Shown here piece by piece: positions 7,280 to 14,513 of a DNA stretch of 31,559 nt. The position numbers and the translations under genes are program-made. Every line of letters starts with the position of its first letter. Within the stretch, counting starts at the first letter, position 1. Origin of the DNA: Ruminococcaceae bacterium UBA2656 (lineage in GTDB: Bacteria; Bacillota; Clostridia; Oscillospirales; Acutalibacteraceae); NCBI GenBank assembly GCA_002359465.1, contig DENA01000039.1:18129-49687 (forward strand). Reading direction: 5' to 3'. The notes beneath the pieces were generated by a model. It was not told where the DNA came from and made no database searches. It worked only from the letters and a program-made list of their open reading frames with translations.

Positions 7280-8614
7280 TTATTCGTCGATCGCAGAAAT
7301 ATCCTTGAACTTGCTCCTGCGTGCATAGTAGATTGGCAGGCCGATCAGAGTAAGCGCAAGTCCAATTCCGGCATTGACCGGCTGACTGATCAGGTTACTG
7401 ACGATGATATATGCTCCGCCGATGCTGGCAAGAATCGGTATGACCGGATACAGGGGCACCTTGTACGGCCTTTCCATCTCCGGATGGGTCTTTCTCAGAC
7501 GGATAACTGCCAGGAACGCCATCACATAGAAGATCCAGATGACAAAGATGCACATATCCGTCAAGGAATTGAAAGAGCCGGTCATAATCATAACGGAAGT
7601 AAGGATTGCGGTAAAAATGCCGCTGTAAATCGGGGTTGCGAATTTCGGATGCAGATAGGCAAAGTATTTGCTGCCCGGCAGCTTGTTCTGAACGCCCATT
7701 GAGTATGGAATTCTCATTCCGCACATGATATTGCTGTTCAGGGTACCGAATATGGAAACCATAATGCCGATGGACACGATGTTTCCGCCGTTCTTTCCGA
7801 AAAGCGCTCTGCAGACATCGGCTGCCGGCGTCTTGGAAACAGCCAGGGTGGATGCCGGAAGTACAAAGAGGTAAGCTACATTAATCATGACATAAACTAC
7901 AATACAGATAGTCAGACCCATGACGATCGCTTTCGGTAAATCCTTCTGAGGATTTTTCAGCTCGCCGGAGATATTTCCAACATGAATCCACCCGTCATAA
8001 GCAAACATACATGCCAGCATGGCAGCGCCCAGGCTGGTTGCGACAGGATGGTCAGCCGCGGTCATCGGCAGCAGTCTTGCCACCCCGCCGGTACCTCTTG
8101 CCAAACCCATGACAATGATAACTGTAATCGGTATAATCTTTCCAATCGTGAATATGTTTCCGATCATACCGCCGATCTTGGCGCCCAGGCAGTTCATAAA
8201 GACCAGGAAGAACAAGCTGATAACCGCGATCATTGTTATGTAGGAATCGCCCAAGCCCAGCAGGTCGACTACCTGCGTTGCAAACACGATGGAGAGCGCG
8301 CCAATATTTGCAGGCCAGAAAACAACGGATTCAACCCAGCCCAGCAGGTAGCCCCACTTTGGACCGTATGCTTCTTCCATCCATACGACCATGCCGCCGG
8401 TCTTTGGGATGGAAGCGGCGAGTTCAGCGGTGGAAAGCCCGCCCGCTATGGTGATAAGCCCGGCTACAATCCATGCGATCATGCCGATTCCGGGCGCGCC
8501 TGTGGAGGTATAAATGGACTGCGGTTTAAAGAATATACCGGAACCGATAACCATTCCGACAACGGTAGTAATTGCTGTTGCCAAACCAAGTTCTTTTTTT
8601 AATTTTGTATCCAC
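7280..8614 (-). CDS. APC-superfamily amino-acid permease (LAT/SteT-like)
   Basis: A 444-residue integral membrane protein with about 12 hydrophobic segments. The first carries the APC signature VVGMVIGSGIFF, which is the substrate-backbone-binding GSGIF loop, at about residues 18-29. The family includes the serine/threonine exchanger SteT and other amino-acid exchangers; the substrate is not predictable here. It starts at GTG 8614 behind AAAGGGG. It lies 19 bases after the aminotransferase gene and is co-transcribed with it. An amino-acid carrier between KDG genes is unexpected. Confidence 0.85.
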   Translation of the reverse strand: MDTKLKKELGLATAITTVVGMVIGSGIFFKPQSIYTSTGAPGIGMIAWIVAGLITIAGGLSTAELAASIPKTGGMVVWMEEAYGPKWGYLLGWVESVVFWPANIGALSIVFATQVVDLLGLGDSYITMIAVISLFFLVFMNCLGAKIGGMIGNIFTIGKIIPITVIIVMGLARGTGGVARLLPMTAADHPVATSLGAAMLACMFAYDGWIHVGNISGELKNPQKDLPKAIVMGLTICIVVYVMINVAYLFVLPASTLAVSKTPAADVCRALFGKNGGNIVSIGIMVSIFGTLNSNIMCGMRIPYSMGVQNKLPGSKYFAYLHPKFATPIYSGIFTAILTSVMIMTGSFNSLTDMCIFVIWIFYVMAFLAVIRLRKTHPEMERPYKVPLYPVIPILASIGGAYIIVSNLISQPVNAGIGLALTLIGLPIYYARRSKFKDISAIDE

Positions 8615-8633
8615 CGAAATTTACCCCTTTTCA

Positions 8634-9797
8634 TCATTTGTTAAGACTCTCAACAAAATGCCGGATTCTCTTAAGTCCTTCCCTGATTTTTTCCGTAGAC
8701 GTCGCATAAGAAATCCTGATAAACCCTTCCCCTGATTTACCGAATCCAGAACCAGGAGCAACCACCACCTTCTCCTGCTTCAACAGTCTGACTGCAAATT
8801 CTTCCGAGGTCATGCCGGTCTTTGTTATATTGATAAACGCATAGAAGGCGCCCTTCGGCCTGTTGCAGGACAGCCCGTCTATCGCGTTGATGCCGTCAAC
8901 CAGAAGATTTCTTCTCTCAAGATATTGCTGATTCATGTAGGCAACCGAATCCTGATTGCCCAGCAGCGCTTCAACCGCGCCGTACTGCGAAGGGTCTGTA
9001 ACGCAGGAGCAGATATTTTCATGCAGCTTCGGCATTTTTTCCACGACTTCCTTCGGGCCGGCCAGATAACCGACTCTCCAGCCGGTCATCGCATAAGATT
9101 TTGAGAAGGAGTCTATTACTATGGTTCTCTCTCTCATGCCTTCCAGCGCAGCGATGTTGCAGAATTCAAGGTTATCATACAGAAGATATTTGTAGACTTC
9201 ATCATAAATTACAAACAAATCATTTTCGACTGCAACCCTGGCGATTTCCTCCATCACGTCGCGGGTAGCGACGCCGCCGGTCGGGTTGGCCGGGGAATTC
9301 AGCAAAATCGCTTTTGTTTTGCCGGTAATCGCCTTTCTCAGGTTCGCGCCGGTAAAATTGAAGCCGTCTTTTTCATACACAGGTACGTAAACGGGCACAC
9401 CGTAGCACATTTTAACCTGGCCGGTATAGTTGACATAGGACGGGTCGGCAAGAATCACTTCATCGCCCGGGTCCAGAAGTGTCGCCATTGTCAGGTACAG
9501 CGCCTGCATTCCGCCGCAGGTAACCAGGATTTCCGTTTTCGGGTCATACTCCACTTTGTCGTATTCCTTTAGCTTTCCTGCAATCGCTTCCCTTAATTCC
9601 AGAATTCCGGAATTATCGGTGTAATGCGTTTTTCCTTCATCAAGGGACTTTTTCGCCGCTTCAATAATATTTTTCGGCGTAACAAAATCCGGCTCCCCAA
9701 TTACGAAACTTACCAGATTATCCATTCCCTTGGACATATCGAACATTCTCCTGATCGGTGACTGTTCGAGCTCAGATAATTTTGACAGCTTAGCCAT
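8634..9797 (-). CDS. Class I/II PLP-dependent aminotransferase
   Basis: A 387-residue fold-type I aminotransferase. It shows SPANPTGG (Asn171), YDEVY (Asp199), the PLP lysine Lys233 in SFSKSYAMTGWR and the carboxylate-binding Arg in RISYA near the C-terminus. It is closest in style to aspartate or aromatic aminotransferases of the AspC/PatA type. The ATG at 9797 is chosen because GGAGGAG sits 7 bases upstream. A longer reading would begin with a TTG inside that RBS. The gene pairs with the permease that follows, suggesting uptake and transamination of an amino acid. The amino acceptor and donor are unknown. Confidence 0.88.
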   Translation of the reverse strand: MAKLSKLSELEQSPIRRMFDMSKGMDNLVSFVIGEPDFVTPKNIIEAAKKSLDEGKTHYTDNSGILELREAIAGKLKEYDKVEYDPKTEILVTCGGMQALYLTMATLLDPGDEVILADPSYVNYTGQVKMCYGVPVYVPVYEKDGFNFTGANLRKAITGKTKAILLNSPANPTGGVATRDVMEEIARVAVENDLFVIYDEVYKYLLYDNLEFCNIAALEGMRERTIVIDSFSKSYAMTGWRVGYLAGPKEVVEKMPKLHENICSCVTDPSQYGAVEALLGNQDSVAYMNQQYLERRNLLVDGINAIDGLSCNRPKGAFYAFINITKTGMTSEEFAVRLLKQEKVVVAPGSGFGKSGEGFIRISYATSTEKIREGLKRIRHFVESLNK

Positions 9798-9882
9798 GTA
9801 AAACTCCTCCAAACTTTATGATAAAATACTTTCCTTTATTTTAATGACGCTCCGGTCGGAACCTAACTGTATTTAATACGAA

Positions 9883-9922
9883 CTCACCGATTCCATAATA
9901 TCAGCAAAGACATTAAAACAAA
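9883..9922 (-). promoter_or_regulatory. Candidate promoter and operator of the aminotransferase-permease pair
   Basis: On the minus strand TTTGTT (9917-9922), a 16-base spacer and TATTAT (9895-9900) form a modest promoter. It is followed by GGAATCGGTGAG (9883-9894), which shares the AATCGGT half-site with the other LacI-like sites. The pair may therefore be co-regulated with the KDG genes. Confidence 0.35.
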
Positions 9923-9954
9923 GAATTAATGAAAACCTTACCTTCCGCTGGCAA

Positions 9955-10917
9955 TTACTGTTCCGTGCGGTGCAGCTCCATAAATTCCTTAAGCTGCCGT
10001 GACGTCGGATACCCGTCATTGTCGCCGGGCGACATAATTGCCAGCGCCCCTATTGCATTTCCCCTGACAACCGAATCCTTTACGCTCAGTCCTTCCAGAA
10101 GCCCGCTGATCACTCCCGCGGCAAAGCCATCCCCCGCGCCTACGGTGTCAACAATTTTGTCCACCTTAAATCCTTTGACCGTATACGACTCATTCCTGTT
10201 CTTAACAAAAGCGCCTTTTTCGCCAAGCTTTACAATTACCAGCTTTACACCTCTTTCCAGATAAAAATCTGCGATTTTATCAGCATTTTTACTGCCTGTT
10301 AGTATGAATCCCTCCTCTATTCCCGGCATAACCATATCGCTCTTGAACGCGATGTCGTTGATGGTAGCAATCATCTCCGTCTGACTTTTCCACAGCTGGG
10401 GCCTTAAATTAGGATCAAAAACAGTTCCCACATGCTTTGCCTTTGCAAGATCGATCAGACTGTAAAACGCCTTTCTTGTGTTTTCGCTCAGTGCCGGAAA
10501 AATTCCGGACAAATGGATATACTTCACATTTTCCCAATTCAGGCCTTCAAGATCCTTGCCGTCAAAATGAGAGGCCGCCGAATTTTTTCTGAAATAAAAG
10601 ATCTTCGGATCCCCGGTGCTGACCTTGGACTTAATTTGGAAGCCGGTGAAATAGTCCCCGGTTGAAGTGATATAGCTGGTTCCCACGCTCTCGTCGTTTA
10701 AGCTTTTCAGAACAAATGCTCCAAAAGGATCATTCCCCAATTTTGTTATGTATTCCGCCGAGTGCCCCAGCCTGGACAAACCTATGCATACATTGATTTC
10801 CGCACCGGCCAGAAACCGCTGGAAGTACTCGACCTCACTTAATTCCTTATCGGTTTCGGCACTGCCCGCCGCGCCGAAGAGAACCAAAGGCTCCCCAATC
10901 GTTATGACTTCGCTCAT
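9955..10917 (-). CDS. kdgK: 2-keto-3-deoxygluconate kinase (PfkB family)
   Basis: A 320-residue PfkB-family kinase. It has the N-terminal ITIGEPLVLF strand, the substrate-site AGAEINV (37-43), the KDG-kinase-like DPNLRPQLW (168-176) and the signature DTVGAGDGFAAG with catalytic Asp263. It phosphorylates KDG to KDPG with ATP. It duplicates the kinase half of the 4208-5890 fusion but is clearly divergent from it, so the two may differ in substrate or conditions of use. It starts at ATG 10917 with GAGGG upstream. An 18-codon open frame ends directly against this ATG. It is transcribed from the promoter at 11192-11220. Confidence 0.88.
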   Translation of the reverse strand: MSEVITIGEPLVLFGAAGSAETDKELSEVEYFQRFLAGAEINVCIGLSRLGHSAEYITKLGNDPFGAFVLKSLNDESVGTSYITSTGDYFTGFQIKSKVSTGDPKIFYFRKNSAASHFDGKDLEGLNWENVKYIHLSGIFPALSENTRKAFYSLIDLAKAKHVGTVFDPNLRPQLWKSQTEMIATINDIAFKSDMVMPGIEEGFILTGSKNADKIADFYLERGVKLVIVKLGEKGAFVKNRNESYTVKGFKVDKIVDTVGAGDGFAAGVISGLLEGLSVKDSVVRGNAIGALAIMSPGDNDGYPTSRQLKEFMELHRTEQ

Positions 10918-10974
10918 TCACAATCCCTCTTTACTAAATTTATTTTTACGATGAAGCGGAAAAGCATTTTTCAT
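10918..10974 (-). CDS. Candidate 18-aa upstream peptide abutting kdgK
   Basis: ATG at 10974 opens MKNAFPLHRKNKFSKEGL and stops with a TGA that directly precedes the kdgK ATG, with no gap. GTGGGGG lies 8 bases before its start, a strong RBS. The kdgK RBS (GAGGG) falls inside its last codons. That arrangement would allow translational coupling or leader-peptide control. It may be chance, since the peptide is very short. Confidence 0.35.
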   Translation of the reverse strand: MKNAFPLHRKNKFSKEGL

Positions 10975-11016
10975 AGATAACCCCCACTTTAGAACTGTTT
11001 ATCAAAGCGCCTTTGT

Positions 11017-11039
11017 GTACCGGTTATGTGTATCGGTAC
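11017..11039. repeat. Inverted repeat in the kdgK leader
   Basis: GTACCG (11017-11022) and CGGTAC (11034-11039) are perfect 6-base arms 11 bases apart. The inner bases (ACCGGTT and ATCGGTAC) resemble halves of the LacI-like motif. It could be a further operator or an RNA hairpin in the leader. Confidence 0.35.
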
Positions 11040-11088
11040 CATTAAGACGTAAAAAAATTATTTGTCATTTGCTCGCTAAACGCCCTTA

Positions 11089-11100
11089 GGAACCGATTAA
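11089..11100. promoter_or_regulatory. Second LacI-type operator-like motif upstream of kdgK
   Basis: GGAACCGATTAA shares ACCGATTAA with the site at 11165-11176, 76 bases away. LacI-family repressors often use two such sites by looping. Confidence 0.4.
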
Positions 11101-11164
11101 CAAAATGCAAAAATTGTTAATTATTTACTATACTTTGCTTGTTAAAATTTATTTATTGATTTAC

Positions 11165-11220
11165 GAAACCGATTAACTTGTTTGTGTTTATATTATAGGC
11201 AGCTATTTTAAAAAAGTCAA
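11165..11220 (-). promoter_or_regulatory. kdgK promoter with operator just after the start point
   Basis: On the minus strand TTGACT (11215-11220), a 17-base spacer and TATAAT (11192-11197) form a near-consensus promoter. The motif TTAATCGGTTTC (11165-11176) lies about 10 to 20 bases past the expected start point near 11185, a position where a bound repressor blocks initiation. The leader to kdgK is about 270 nt. Further left, bases 11221-11456 are AT-rich with no gene, and no clear terminator for the MATE gene is visible there. Confidence 0.7.
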
Positions 11221-11456
11221 TACATTTCATTCACTTTTTTTAACTTTTTTGTGTAGTCCTATAACTACTTTCAAAAAAGTCCACGCAAATTTAAAAAACA
11301 CCGCATTTTTTCCCGGATTCAATCAATTTTAGGCTGTTCATATCCTGAAAAATGCCTATAAAATTCGTGATTTTTAACAATATGCAGCCGTCCTCTGTAT
11401 AAGAGCCTGTCCATAGATAACGGGATGCGAAGATAGGGAGGAAGGAGAAATAAAGA

Positions 11457-12851
11457 TTAATTATCGATCAAATGATGCTGGTACCACTTCCTGCCTTTAA
11501 ATCTCAGAATGAAAATGCTGCCGCGCACGCCCCATTCGCAGATCATCGCCACCCAGACCCCTACAATCCCGAATGGCAGCAGAATTCCCAAAATATAACC
11601 CAGCACCACCCGGAACAGCCACATGGAAAGCATGGAAACAACCGAAGTATATTTGGAATCCCCCGCTGCCCTGAGCGCGGCGGGCGTGAGAAAGCTGACG
11701 GACCAGAGGGGAATCTGGGAGAGGCCGGTTATCCATACTATTTGGAAAACCGTCGGCACAACGGACGCCGGCGGATGAAAAAGGGATATAAGCGGGCCAA
11801 ACAGCGGCATGACAACCAGAAGCATCAGGATAAACGACAGGGAAGACAGGCCGAGAAAAGACTTTACAAATTTGCGTGCATCCTTTACATCCCGTCTTCC
11901 CATGCACTGGCCGACCACGGTAACGGTGGAAAGCAGCAGTGAATTTGCAGGAATCTGAAGCAGCGGCACGATGGAACCCGCAATCGCGTTGGCGTCCATT
12001 GCCATCACCCCCAACTGGACAATAAACGTCTGTGTCAGAATTTTTCCGCCGTTAAAAAACATCTGCTCCGCGGCAAAGGGAACGCCGATATACAGAATCC
12101 TTTTCAGCATGGACGGATCAAACTGAAAAACGTCCCGCATGTGGAAATGCAGGGAGGTATTGCCCTTTACCAAATAGAGAATGGAGCACCCTGCCCCGAC
12201 ATATCTTGCAATATTGAGCGCAATAACCATTCCCAAAACACCCATGTTCAGCATATTGATAAACAGGAAATTCAGAATGACATAGGAAAGGTTCATGATG
12301 AGCGAAAGAAAAAGCGAGGACCGCGTTTCGCCCACGCCGCGCAGCGCCCCGCAGACAGCTTCCACCGTGGCAACCCCGCAGTAGGACGCGCCGCATCCGA
12401 TTAAATAAATTCGCGCATTGCTGAAAACATCGGCCTCCGCCTTCCCGAACAGCAGGCCGAGTGTCGGCGTATGCAGCATAACCACCGTCAGGCTGACCGC
12501 GAACGCCATCAGGAATACCGATGAAACCGAGCCCGCCGCCGCTTTTGAAACCATGGCGTCGTTCCCGTTACCCTTGTACTGCGCCACAACGACCGTGCCG
12601 CCCGTCGCCACCGCGATAAAAACATTCACCAGAAAAAGGTTTAAGGAATCCACCATGTTAACGGCGCTGACTGCCGCAACGCCAGAAGAACTGATCATTG
12701 CGGTGTTAAGCAGGTTCAGACAGACAATAAAAGCCTGGTCCACAAGAATTGGAACAATAATCGCGATAATCTCCCGGTAACTGATGGAGTCGCCGGAAAA
12801 ATGTTTTTGCAGCAAACGGTCTGTTTTTATTTTCAGATTGGAATCAGTCAC
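11457..12851 (-). CDS. MATE-family multidrug/metabolite efflux transporter
   Basis: A 464-residue protein with 12 predicted membrane segments in two halves, the length and layout of the MATE family. Diagnostic stretches are PILVDQAF in helix 1, AALRAAGDSKYT in the second half, and the equivalent CGALRGVGETRSS in the first half. MATE carriers export cationic drugs or metabolites in exchange for Na+ or H+; the substrate here cannot be told. It starts at GTG (12849-12851) with a weak RBS, so the start is less certain than the gene. It appears to be a lone gene with no partner on either side. Confidence 0.88.
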   Translation of the reverse strand: MTDSNLKIKTDRLLQKHFSGDSISYREIIAIIVPILVDQAFIVCLNLLNTAMISSSGVAAVSAVNMVDSLNLFLVNVFIAVATGGTVVVAQYKGNGNDAMVSKAAAGSVSSVFLMAFAVSLTVVMLHTPTLGLLFGKAEADVFSNARIYLIGCGASYCGVATVEAVCGALRGVGETRSSLFLSLIMNLSYVILNFLFINMLNMGVLGMVIALNIARYVGAGCSILYLVKGNTSLHFHMRDVFQFDPSMLKRILYIGVPFAAEQMFFNGGKILTQTFIVQLGVMAMDANAIAGSIVPLLQIPANSLLLSTVTVVGQCMGRRDVKDARKFVKSFLGLSSLSFILMLLVVMPLFGPLISLFHPPASVVPTVFQIVWITGLSQIPLWSVSFLTPAALRAAGDSKYTSVVSMLSMWLFRVVLGYILGILLPFGIVGVWVAMICEWGVRGSIFILRFKGRKWYQHHLIDN

Positions 12852-13089
12852 AAAATCACATCTTTGTTTCAGTTTTTTATTATTTTAGCATAGTTACCAC
12901 CGCATGAACAGGCCGAATCAATAAGGAAGGAAAAAATCTCCGTATAAACAGTTCCGGCAGATGCACCAAAAGAAACTTAGCGGCATATTTTATATTGAAA
13001 GAAGGCGGTTACTCTTTTTGGCACGCGGCAGCCGCCATCATGTCCGAATTATGTAACCGACTCATACTTGTATGCCGATTTCACGATAT

Positions 13090-13644
13090 AAAACAAAAGC
13101 TCCGGCAAATCAAATTGCCGGAGCCTAAAATTTATTCAGTTAAAATCCGTTTATAAATTGTACATTGGAACCACCAATTTCTATTTTGATAGCGAAAGTT
13201 CAGAAACGCGCATCAAACTATATTTTGGACTCACCCCTTTTACCTGTTCAATCGAACTGCTTTTTATAAAAGCAAAAAACGGGTCTCAAAGTATATGAAT
13301 CGTAATTTCGTTGGTTCGGACATCAAGGTCGATATTCCGAGTACAATCTTGCTGCATGAATTTTTCAGGATTTTCCAGAAACTATATTCTCACGCTGAAC
13401 AAGGAATCCGGCAACTGCGCCCAACGAACTTGCAGCTGCGCGCTTCACAAAATGGTTCAATGCCCATTGGACTCACCTCTTTCTTCATCATTGATTTTCT
13501 CTCCGGTGTCACTTCCTGCTGTGCCTTTTCATGGCGTCATTTTTGTGGCGCCACCATATTCCGGCACCCGTCAAACACCGTTTTAAAAATCATCCCTGTC
13601 TCTGTTTCCGTCTATATTATAAGCAAATAATTGTAAAAGGTCAA
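13090..13644 (-). other. Strong promoter-terminator unit with no convincing gene
   Basis: On the minus strand TTGACC (13639-13644), a 17-base spacer and TATAAT (13616-13621) form a near-consensus promoter. A perfect 10-bp hairpin (13099-13108 with 13115-13124) followed by TTTTGTTTT ends the unit, so the transcript would be about 510 nt. Only short frames exist. One is a 33-codon frame at 13390-13491 (ATG ATG start behind GGAGAG, four Cys, ending CRIPCSA). Another overlaps it at 13365-13460 (TTG start, 31 codons, Ala-rich with a hydrophobic middle). A GGTGAGTCCAA string occurs twice (before 13466 and near 13230), with a third variant GGTGGTTCCAATG near 13170. It could be a non-coding RNA, a small-protein locus or a decayed gene. 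Bases 12852-13089 show nothing recognisable beyond the MATE promoter region. Confidence 0.5.
13091..13124 (-). terminator. Minus-strand terminator of the 13100-13600 unit
   Basis: GCTCCGGCAA (13099-13108) pairs perfectly with TTGCCGGAGC (13115-13124) around 6 bases. On the minus strand the stem is followed by TTTTGTTTT. Confidence 0.8.
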
Positions 13645-13696
13645 TACTTTTTGCTCATAATTCATGAAAATTTCATATATTATTGCGTAACTTTAT

Positions 13697-13732
13697 TTTC
13701 CTGTTGACTTAATCAAACAGGAAAGGTAGAAT
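13697..13732 (+). promoter_or_regulatory. Promoter of the DUF1292 gene with an embedded inverted repeat
   Basis: TTGACT (13704-13709), a 17-base spacer and TAGAAT (13727-13732) form a strong promoter. A perfect 9-base inverted repeat, TTTCCTGTT (13697-13705) and AACAGGAAA (13716-13724), covers the -35 and most of the spacer. That is where a repressor dimer would bind. No regulator is identified. Confidence 0.7.
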
Positions 13733-13768
13733 AAACATAGACAAATTAATCGTGAGGAGATGACCCCT

Positions 13769-14083
13769 GTGAACGACGAATACGGTGCGGATTTAATAAC
13801 CCTGATTGATGACGACGGCGAAGAACATGAATTTGAAATTCTCGATGTAATAGACAACGACGACGGCTGCTTTTACGCGCTGTTGCCAACATTTGAAGAT
13901 CCACAGGAAAAAGTTGACGCGGAGGGTACTTATTATATTTTCGAAGCAATCGAGGAAAACGGCGAACAGCAGCTCGCCGAAGTGGAAGACGAAGAACTGC
14001 TTGATAAGCTTGCCGAACTTTTTGAAAGCCGTTTTGAGGAGCTGTATGACTCTGAAGAAGACGGTGCTGAAGACGACGAATAA
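13769..14083 (+). CDS. DUF1292 family protein (YrzB-like)
   Basis: A 104-residue, very acidic protein. It begins NDEYGADLITLIDDDGEEHEF and continues with FEILDVID and YYIFEAIEENGEQQL, the layout of DUF1292 (B. subtilis YrzB type). Its function is not established. The GTG at 13769 is preferred because GAGGAG stands 9 bases before it. The in-frame ATG at 13760 directly abuts that RBS. In many Firmicutes this gene lies beside ruvX. Here ruvX is at 15417-15860 on the other strand, with degV between. The 6S-like RNA begins about 15 bases after its stop. Confidence 0.88.
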   Translation: MNDEYGADLITLIDDDGEEHEFEILDVIDNDDGCFYALLPTFEDPQEKVDAEGTYYIFEAIEENGEQQLAEVEDEELLDKLAELFESRFEELYDSEEDGAEDDE

Positions 14084-14094
14084 GTTTAACGGCT

Positions 14095-14285
14095 TCACCC
14101 TGCCTGGTGCGCGGACCGTTGCAAAAATAACCCTACAATTTTAAATCGGGAGCATGCGCTCCGATGGCGGACTTCAGACCTCCCGGCATCTGCCGGACGA
14201 AGGGAGTATGAAACCATTGGGCTGGCACCCACCTGCTTTTCAGTAGCAGGTTATTTCAGCACATTACGGCCAGGCGGGATAGATA
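14095..14285 (+). ncRNA. ssrS: Probable 6S RNA (SsrS)
   Basis: No gene fits 14084-14513, but the bases form an extended structured RNA of about 180 nt. The closing stem pairs 14099-14107 (CCTGCCTGG) with 14270-14278 (CCAGGCGGG), nine pairs including one G-U. Inside are hairpins GGAGC/GCTCC (14149-14162), CCGGCA/TGCCGG (14183-14196) and ACCTGC/GCAGGT (14231-14251). The length, the long rod with an open centre, the 3'-side CACCTGC hairpin and the ACGGCCAGGCGGGA end match my memory of Firmicutes 6S RNA, which binds the sigma-A RNA polymerase holoenzyme. No separate promoter is clear, so it may be processed from the DUF1292 transcript. RNase P, tmRNA and SRP signatures are absent. Confidence 0.65.
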
Positions 14286-14295
14286 AAATATCAAT

Positions 14296-14325
14296 GGGCT
14301 TCTGATGAAATCAGGAGCCCTTTTT
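14296..14325 (+). terminator. Terminator after the 6S-like RNA
   Basis: GGGCTTCTGAT (14296-14306) pairs with ATCAGGAGCCC (14310-14320) around a 3-base loop, followed by TTTTT. Confidence 0.85.
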
Positions 14326-14357
14326 GCGTCCACATGACAGTTTGTTCATTTTGTCTG

Positions 14358-14386
14358 TGTACAGTTTTTACGTAATATTATATAAT
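14358..14386 (+). promoter_or_regulatory. degV promoter
   Basis: TGTACA (14358-14363), a 17-base spacer and TATAAT (14381-14386). The leader to the degV start at 14514 is about 120 nt and shows no recognised riboswitch. Confidence 0.55.
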
Positions 14387-14513
14387 TCATTTACAGTAAA
14401 AGAGCCGATATGTTTCCCCCGCCGAAAACGGAAAAGCACAAAATCACTCTGCAACTGGGAATGCTGTAAGCTCTTTTATAAAAAATTCTATAATGAATGG
14501 AGTAAGGGTTAAG

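Noticed and set aside
13295..13630. Plus-strand frames of 111 and 91 residues in the 13.3-13.6 kb gap
   Set aside because: They overlap a strong minus-strand promoter, have no RBS and no family resemblance.
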